Origin: Parablautia intestinalis
GTDB lineage: Bacteria; Bacillota; Clostridia; Lachnospirales; Lachnospiraceae
Direction: 5' to 3'
Length of the DNA stretch: 64,000 nucleotides
Assembly: GCA_003612395.1 (NCBI GenBank)
Contig: RAYQ01000022.1
Coordinates: forward strand, 1 to 64,000
Positions 58,818 through 64,000 of this stretch are shown one piece after another. The notes under the pieces were generated by a model that made no database searches, was not told the DNA's origin, and worked only from the letters and a program-made list of their open reading frames with translations. Numbering within the stretch: the stretch's first letter is position 1; each line of letters begins with the position of its first letter. Position numbers and translations under genes: made by a program.

Positions 58818-59657
58818 CTAACATAAATACAAATCTTTCATCCGCTTAATATTTAGTGTAAGATAAATCTGCTCTTCCTCCGTCATGCTGCATTGGTATT
58901 CGCTTTCGATATAGCTGTTAATGCCAAAAATTAAATTATGCTCCTGAATATAATTGTCCTTTACGAACTCATACAGCTTTTTATCCCTCCTCCCCTTAAT
59001 GGGTTCTTCCGAGACAAGACGGTTGGCGAGCTGCTTTAAATCAGAAATCAACCGATCCCTTGGATAATTTCTTCCATTGGGAATCGGGATATCCCGTTCT
59101 ATGATCTCCATCATCTCACGCATCATTTTAATCATGAAAAACGTTGTCCCCATGGCAGTATTCAATTCCCCATTGATCAGGTGCAGTGCAATTGATGCTG
59201 CTTCATCCTCTTCCAGCCGGGTCCCTGTCTTTTCCTCAATCAGTTCAAGAGCGTAATGACCCACCGAATACTCCAACGGATAGAACAGTTTCACTTCATC
59301 ATATAACACATTGTTGAACTTTAAGCCTTTCCGGTGTCTCTCCAGTGCATAACTGATATGGTCTGTCAAAGTCAGATACACATTCTGATTCAGGCTGATT
59401 TCCAAATTCTCCCGGGCATAAGAAATAATCTCCGTAGATAGCCTGATGAGTTCAATTGGCAGTGAGGCAAGCAGTTCTTTAAATTGCTCCTTGTCATCCA
59501 TGTTTTCCAGCCTGAAAATTTTCTCGATTTTTTCTTCAGCAATTTCACTGCCCGGTTTTTTGCCGAATCCGATACCCCTACCCATGACCACCAACTCTAT
59601 ACCCTGATTATCCCTTGCGGAAATAATGTTATTGTTGATCACTTTTTCGATACGCAA
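58818..59657 (-). CDS. BglG/LicT-family transcription antiterminator
   Basis: 279 aa. Residues 1-55 are the RNA-binding CAT domain (MRIEKVINNNIISARDNQGI; VMGRGIGFGKKPGSEI). Two PRD domains follow, with DHISYALERH, FYPLEYSVGHYAL, EAASIALHLIN and YIESEYQCSMTEEEQIYL. PTS phosphorylation of the PRDs sets activity. A RAT/terminator lies directly upstream of its own gene, so it controls its own operon, including crr, ptsI, ptsH and the EIIBC gene. Confidence 0.93.
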   Translation of the reverse strand: MRIEKVINNNIISARDNQGIELVVMGRGIGFGKKPGSEIAEEKIEKIFRLENMDDKEQFKELLASLPIELIRLSTEIISYARENLEISLNQNVYLTLTDHISYALERHRKGLKFNNVLYDEVKLFYPLEYSVGHYALELIEEKTGTRLEEDEAASIALHLINGELNTAMGTTFFMIKMMREMMEIIERDIPIPNGRNYPRDRLISDLKQLANRLVSEEPIKGRRDKKLYEFVKDNYIQEHNLIFGINSYIESEYQCSMTEEEQIYLTLNIKRMKDLYLC

Positions 59658-59718
59658 TCTTCATTCCTCGTTCACTTCTTTTTCGAAACAGGTATACTGG
59701 CATTTCCTTTTCGTGCAA

Positions 59719-59797
59719 CAAAAAAACCAAATTTTATAAACCGGCCTTACTGCCGCCTTATAAAATTTGGTTTTGCCTGCCTGTGCAGTAACAACCC
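59719..59797 (-). promoter_or_regulatory. RAT antiterminator and overlapping terminator
   Basis: Minus strand: GGGTTGTTACTGCACAGGCA, GGCAAAACC (59769-59797) matches the LicT/BglG RNA antiterminator consensus. It overlaps a terminator, AACCAAATTTTATAAGGC... paired with ...TATAAAATTTGGTT (59726-59774) and followed by TTTTTTG. Binding of the CAT domain would block the terminator. Confidence 0.92.
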
Positions 59798-59827
59798 AAA
59801 TACTGGCTGTTTTTACCTGTTATTAGA

Positions 59828-59856
59828 ATTATAACAACACGCACAACGCAAGTCAA
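59828..59856 (-). promoter_or_regulatory. Promoter of the PTS operon
   Basis: Minus strand: TTGACT (59851-59856), 17-bp spacer, TATAAT (59828-59833). The start is about 25 nt before the RAT. Confidence 0.88.
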
Positions 59857-60045
59857 GCATTATTTTTCTCTCGTCTGGAACATTTCATAACTTTTGTACT
59901 CTAAACGTACTTTTTTATTGCATCTTGCACAAAATTCATTTTTAACTTCCACAGCTATTTTATGCAGATTAGAAGCAAAAAAATTACTTTGCTACACACC
60001 TGAAAATATTAGGTATGCCTTTTAAAGTTAAACACTCACCGGTTT

Positions 60046-60999
60046 TTATGATGTTTCCCTGTCCGAAATCTGCCGTCCCTGTACATTTATATGGTAATGC
60101 TCCCTATAAATCAGCTCCGAAACCGGAACAATTTCATACCCCTTCTCCTCCAGTTGGTTAATCAGCCCGTTCAATGCCTGCGCCGTATATTCTGCTCCGT
60201 TATGGCACAGAATGATGCTGCCGTTTCCAAGGCTTTTGTGTTCTGTCACCGTCCTAAGAATATCTTCCAGGCCTTTGTTCTGCCAGTCCAGGCTGTCAAC
60301 GTCCCACTGAATGGGATAATATCCGCACCCTTTCACCGTCTCAATAACTTCATTATCATAATCCCCGTATGGCGGCCTGAACAAAAACATATCGTAACCG
60401 GTCAGCTCCTTGACCTTAGTATGTACCTTCATGATTTCTTCCTGCTTTTCCTCATCAGACAGCTGGCTCATATTCTTATGATTTTCACTGTGGTTTCCAA
60501 GATCATGCCCTGCTGCCAGGATTGCCCTTACATCCTCCGGATAGTTTTCCACCCATTCCCCTGTCATAAAAAAGGTAACGTGTATATCATGATTTTTTAA
60601 TATTTCCAAAATCTGTTCCGTATCATCATTTCCCCAGGCCGCATCAAAAGAAAGCCCTACCTTTTTCTCCTTTGTGTCCACACAATAAATAGGCAATGCC
60701 CTTCCGCCCGCCATATGATCCGCCGTTGTAAAATCTACGGTCTGCACTGCAGCAGCATCAAACAGTTTTTCATCGACCACTGTCATTCCTCCTTTTACCA
60801 CTTCCGTAAAGGACAAAACATTTTGCTCGTTTTTCTGTTGTCCGCCGGCCGCCATCACCTGTTGTACTTCCTGCTGACTAAGCGTCTGCGTCAGCACCTC
60901 CCCTGTACCGCCAACCTTATCTTTTTCACTTTTGCAACCGGCAAGTATTCCGCCGATTGTCATCGTAAGTATCAAAGAAGCTATCCATCTGTTTTTCAT
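60046..60999 (-). CDS. Polysaccharide deacetylase lipoprotein (NodB, CE4)
   Basis: 317 aa. The signal peptide ends in the lipobox LAGC. After a linker, the NodB domain has motif 1 KKVGLSFDAAWGNDDTEQIL (usual TFDDG altered to SFDAAWGND), motif 2 GHDLGNHSENHKNMSQ (HxxxH metal site), motif 3 FRPPYGDYDNEV, and a late LCHNG. This is the PdaA/PdaB-like group acting on peptidoglycan or another N-acetylated glycan outside the membrane. It is followed on the same strand by no partner. Confidence 0.9.
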   Translation of the reverse strand: MKNRWIASLILTMTIGGILAGCKSEKDKVGGTGEVLTQTLSQQEVQQVMAAGGQQKNEQNVLSFTEVVKGGMTVVDEKLFDAAAVQTVDFTTADHMAGGRALPIYCVDTKEKKVGLSFDAAWGNDDTEQILEILKNHDIHVTFFMTGEWVENYPEDVRAILAAGHDLGNHSENHKNMSQLSDEEKQEEIMKVHTKVKELTGYDMFLFRPPYGDYDNEVIETVKGCGYYPIQWDVDSLDWQNKGLEDILRTVTEHKSLGNGSIILCHNGAEYTAQALNGLINQLEEKGYEIVPVSELIYREHYHINVQGRQISDRETS

Positions 61000-61047
61000 T
61001 CGTTACTCCATTTCTGCACTGTTTTACTGCACAAAGCCATAGGAAAA

Positions 61048-61242
61048 TCAGCCCGCAGCCACAAGGGACTGTGAAGCAAGAATAATTGACACTCCAATCA
61101 TCAGCACCCACAAAATAATTCCTCCCGTTTTCAGCAAGCGTTCCTTTTCCGTTCTTTTTTCTCTATCAATATACATTTCTGTCCGCATATTTTTTATCCT
61201 TTCCTGTGTAAAAGTCAGCGTTTGTCTTATATCATTTCTCAT
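61048..61242 (-). CDS. Small single-pass membrane protein
   Basis: 64 aa from ATG 61242 (AAGGAAG before it); ATG 61188 with GGAAAGG is also possible. The chain has a charged N-terminus (MYIDREKRTEKERLLKTGG) and one hydrophobic segment IILWVLMIGVSIILASQSLV at the end. No family is recognised. It starts 9 bp after the GLUG-type gene stops, so it is part of that transcript. Confidence 0.6.
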   Translation of the reverse strand: MRNDIRQTLTFTQERIKNMRTEMYIDREKRTEKERLLKTGGIILWVLMIGVSIILASQSLVAAG

Positions 61243-61250
61243 TTTCTTCC

Positions 61251-62987
61251 TTAATATACATAGCCGACAGTTTTTCCTTCCCATACTTTCTCAACCATAA
61301 CTCCCCATATTTTATTACAAAATTGTGTTTTATCTGTGACCAGGCCATTTTCGTCACGATACAAGGCCAGACTGTTTATCCATATCTCTACTGTCAGGAT
61401 ATCCCGTACCTTTTCCATGCCATCCTTTCTCTTTTCGCTTTTTATATCACTTTTTAGTATATCATTTGACGTCCTTTTCGAATTATCTTTTTTTTGCGGG
61501 ACATATTCCCGTTCGTTTATTTCTTCCGCTGTTTCCTGCATCTCAATCTGGTAAAGCATCTCACCGGCCGTATAAAAAAAGCCGCCCTCCCCTTTTTCGG
61601 TCAGGTAGAGTATAAAGAAGCCATCGCCCTCCTTTATAATTCCTCCTTCAAATATACGCCAGGTGTTTTGCCTGAGACTTTCTTTACTTTTTTCCATTAA
61701 AATATCCGTACACAAATCCCATATTGCGCTGCAATCCTTTTTTCCGTCAATTTCCATCTGATAACCGGACAGCCTTACATGCTGTTCCTTATGGTATTTA
61801 TCATAAATCTCTACCGCAAATGCAGGCGCCTTTCTGCCATCATCTGTCTTTTCATCAATGTCATATGCCACCAGTCCTTTTTCCGTCCGGCTTACTCCCT
61901 CTAAAACAACACTTTCCCAGTTTATCCCTTTATATACGAGAATGCTCCAGATAAGTTCACAGACATTTGGGTCCAAAAGGGCTCTTCTTAAGGCATCCTG
62001 CTTTTCATCTATGCCAATCTCCTGCAGCATTTTGCGGCAAATTCCGCCTTCCGTACTTCTATTGGAATTTTGCTCTGCCTGCTTAAAACATGTCAAAGGA
62101 CTTTTTGCCCCAAGATATATCGTATTCAAATCTTTGTCCAAAAATGCTGAAAGATACAGCTCCCATATGCCGTCTAAAGGTATGATCTGTCCATTGTAAT
62201 AAGTTTTCCACCTCACATCCCCGCGTACAAAGCAGCATCTTTCTCCACGGTTGGAGATGGAATAATAAAAATCATTTTCTTTGTCAATGTTCTCCCATGT
62301 AAAATTGTAACAGTTGACAATTTCACCCCCATTCACCACGCTGACTGCGGCCTTTCTCCTGTGCTTCGACTGCCTTAAGGCCGTCATGCTTCCCCTGTAT
62401 CCACATCTTTCAATCACACCTTTGTTTTCCAGGCTGATACCCGCCATTTTGCTGTAAACATCAGGCTCCGGTGCAAGACTTTTTAACTCTCCTCCAAATT
62501 CACAGTTACTGATTATTCCACTATTATACAGGCATACTCCTCCCAAATCCTTATCCCCTGTTATCAGAGAATTTTTAATGGAAACATCACGGATTATTCC
62601 CTCATTTTTTTCCGCCAGGCCATAGCCATTTTCGCTGTACAATCCGTAAACAGTATATCCGTTTCCATCAAACTCCCCGGAAAAAAGCATTACTTCCCTG
62701 CCTTTCCTCGTAAGCGCCTCATGCTCCCAATTATCATATTCTTCAACATCGTTTAAATAAATATCCTTCATCAGTCTGCCGCATATAAAAGGCATATTAT
62801 GCGTTACCTTCTGCCAGAATCTTTCATAATCATATGCTGTATAAATTTCATAATACCCATCCGCAGATACCCTGAGGTCCACAGGCTTTGATGCCCTGTA
62901 TGCAGCAGCAGCTCCTCCTGTAAGGACAATCACAATCCCCGCCATCATCAGTATATTATAGAGAATGTTTTTTAACATTCTGCCCAA
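61251..62987 (-). CDS. Membrane-anchored surface protein with GLUG-like repeats
   Basis: 578 aa. The TTG start at 62987 is preferred: AGGAGGG lies 9 nt before it (ATG 62978 is alternative). One N-terminal membrane helix (about 10-30) is followed by FSGEFDGNGYTVYGLYSENG, YGLAEKNEGIIRDVSIKNSL and LYNSGIISNCEFGGELK, a GLUG/beta-helix pattern found in surface adhesins. A large C-terminal region has no motif I recognise. The neighbouring genes also encode exported proteins. Its role is unknown. Confidence 0.65.
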   Translation of the reverse strand: MGRMLKNILYNILMMAGIVIVLTGGAAAAYRASKPVDLRVSADGYYEIYTAYDYERFWQKVTHNMPFICGRLMKDIYLNDVEEYDNWEHEALTRKGREVMLFSGEFDGNGYTVYGLYSENGYGLAEKNEGIIRDVSIKNSLITGDKDLGGVCLYNSGIISNCEFGGELKSLAPEPDVYSKMAGISLENKGVIERCGYRGSMTALRQSKHRRKAAVSVVNGGEIVNCYNFTWENIDKENDFYYSISNRGERCCFVRGDVRWKTYYNGQIIPLDGIWELYLSAFLDKDLNTIYLGAKSPLTCFKQAEQNSNRSTEGGICRKMLQEIGIDEKQDALRRALLDPNVCELIWSILVYKGINWESVVLEGVSRTEKGLVAYDIDEKTDDGRKAPAFAVEIYDKYHKEQHVRLSGYQMEIDGKKDCSAIWDLCTDILMEKSKESLRQNTWRIFEGGIIKEGDGFFILYLTEKGEGGFFYTAGEMLYQIEMQETAEEINEREYVPQKKDNSKRTSNDILKSDIKSEKRKDGMEKVRDILTVEIWINSLALYRDENGLVTDKTQFCNKIWGVMVEKVWEGKTVGYVY

Positions 62988-63034
62988 TTATCATCACCCT
63001 CCTGTATCAGAGCAGCACGCCTGTAAGTCAGGAA

Positions 63035-63934
63035 TTATTTTATACTCTGCAACTGCAGAAAATATAATCTGTTAATCCAGCCGTCTCTCTCCACTATTTC
63101 CGTGAATACTTCCTTTTCTCCTGCATAGATATCTGTTTTTTCCGCATTTATCTCCTTATTTAAACTCAAAAAGTACTCATTGGATGCTCTTTTCCAGTTT
63201 TCCCGACTTTCCTGCCAGATTCCGGTAAGCCGTTTCCCTTCCTCATCTAATCCCTCATAAAATTCCATTGTCAGCCTGCAGAGTTCATTACTCCAGTTAA
63301 TATCAAAGCTCTCTTCCCCGTCCTGCTGCATCTCATTTGAAAACTCTCCATACACCTCATAAGCTCCGGCAGGCATTTCCCTCACTTTTCCCTCTTTTTC
63401 ATTTAAAGCCACTACCGCAAAATCATTCTCTGCAAATTCTCCCTTTATGTCCCTTATAAAAGCATGCCGGTAAATCTGCGCACTGTACCAGAGAATTTTT
63501 TCCTGCTCCGCTCCCATATATTCCATCAGATTTTTTTGAGCATAAACAGCATTTAAAATTGCTTTCATATACTCTCCCGCCGCTCTTTTATCAACAATAT
63601 TTCCATTTTTCATTTCATGTTCCACATAGCCGGAAAGCTGCTCCCGCCATGCCGCTTCATAGCCCCTGAGTGTGTCATTTGCATTTGGCCCGCCGCCATA
63701 ATAAAGCACAGACAAATAGCAGTCATCAATGGGATTGTTAAACCCTCCTGCTTCCCGGCACGCCGCCTGGTAATTTTTATCTTCCTTTATATCTCTGCCG
63801 GTTTCTTCTAACCCAAGCCCGGCTGCACAGGTCAAAGTAAATACATTCAGGGACAATAAAACAAGACAGGAAATCGATATTAAAAATCTTTTCCCTGTCT
63901 TTGTTCTTTTCCTGTTTTTTATACCTTCATGCAT
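63035..63934 (-). CDS. Secreted protein of unknown function
   Basis: 299 aa. The N-terminus MHEGIKNRKRTKTGKRFLIS with a hydrophobic stretch ending LTCAAGL gives a signal peptide or signal anchor. The mature part is acidic and helical (YEAAWREQLSGYVEHEMKNG; WSNELCRLTMEFYEGLDEEG). No family is recognised. AAAGGGGCATCATTTT sets ATG 63934. It is first in the same-direction set with the GLUG-type and small membrane proteins, all exported. Confidence 0.65.
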   Translation of the reverse strand: MHEGIKNRKRTKTGKRFLISISCLVLLSLNVFTLTCAAGLGLEETGRDIKEDKNYQAACREAGGFNNPIDDCYLSVLYYGGGPNANDTLRGYEAAWREQLSGYVEHEMKNGNIVDKRAAGEYMKAILNAVYAQKNLMEYMGAEQEKILWYSAQIYRHAFIRDIKGEFAENDFAVVALNEKEGKVREMPAGAYEVYGEFSNEMQQDGEESFDINWSNELCRLTMEFYEGLDEEGKRLTGIWQESRENWKRASNEYFLSLNKEINAEKTDIYAGEKEVFTEIVERDGWINRLYFLQLQSIK

Positions 63935-64000
63935 AAAATGATGCCCCTTTCTTTTGTGCAGCTTTATAGTAACAGCTTACACTTCCCTTGCATCAAATCA

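Overview
The window looks like a chromosome segment of a Gram-positive anaerobe of the Clostridia, most likely Lachnospiraceae. The evidence is strong AGGAGG ribosome sites, TTGACA-N17-TATAAT promoters, a T-box leader, an HPr/EI/EIIA PTS operon under a BglG/LicT-type antiterminator, CD3324- and DUF1062-type proteins, ECF sigma/anti-sigma pairs and a conjugative-transposon scar. No rRNA, CRISPR array or complete transposase was found. Three tRNA genes are present (Met-CAT, Val-TAC, Leu-AAG).

Layout. 1-3.4 kb (+ strand, visibly GC-richer) is a decayed mobilizable/conjugative element. It holds IS21-like end repeats, a sigma-like protein, a TTRAP-like protein, DUF3847, a candidate oriT, a truncated MobA/MobL relaxase joined out of frame to a replication-protein remnant, a DnaC-like ATPase and TnpW. 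An Rpn-type PD-(D/E)XK protein follows. 4.4-12.4 kb (minus) is a catabolic cluster: CPBP protease, creatininase-like and amidohydrolase enzymes, two ABC permeases, a sugar-binding lipoprotein with three phased operators, and a LacI regulator. 12.8-18.4 kb holds an XRE regulator with five exact 28-residue repeats, a MATE operon, an ECF sigma/anti-sigma pair and a class II aldolase. 18.5-19.5 kb is a graveyard (response-regulator and Uma2 remnants, one intact 40-aa peptide gene). 19.9-26.4 kb is an alpha-mannoside module: GH38, GH125, a GntR regulator with its own consensus promoter and palindromic operators, and a class I amidotransferase-type hydrolase. 26.6-33 kb holds an LRR/MoxR/VWA operon, dCTP deaminase, a MraY-like enzyme and RNase HI. 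33.5-46.7 kb is mixed: chemoreceptor, secreted transglutaminase-like protein, tRNA-Leu, acetyltransferases, CD3324 and DUF1062 genes, nitrilase, radical SAM protein, a second ECF/anti-sigma pair and a membrane protein. 46.7-53.7 kb holds T-box-controlled thrS, large membrane proteins and two CobW GTPases. 54.6-59.9 kb is a complete PTS operon (antiterminator, EIIA, EI, HPr, EIIBC) behind a RAT/terminator switch. 60-64 kb holds a polysaccharide deacetylase and a set of cell-surface proteins.

The two most interesting layers lie outside the protein annotation. First, the CD3324 and DUF1062 genes are each preceded by an 8-codon leader peptide whose stop codon lies in the 5' arm of a conserved hairpin. 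The two leaders are clearly homologous although the genes are not, which suggests a mobile attenuation or translation-sensing module. Second, several families of dispersed intergenic repeats (called A, B, C and D here) occur throughout the chromosomal part. A and B sit between co-directional genes in fixed orientation and end in the ribosome-binding site of the next gene. C is a small hairpin unit, often in tandem, near gene ends.
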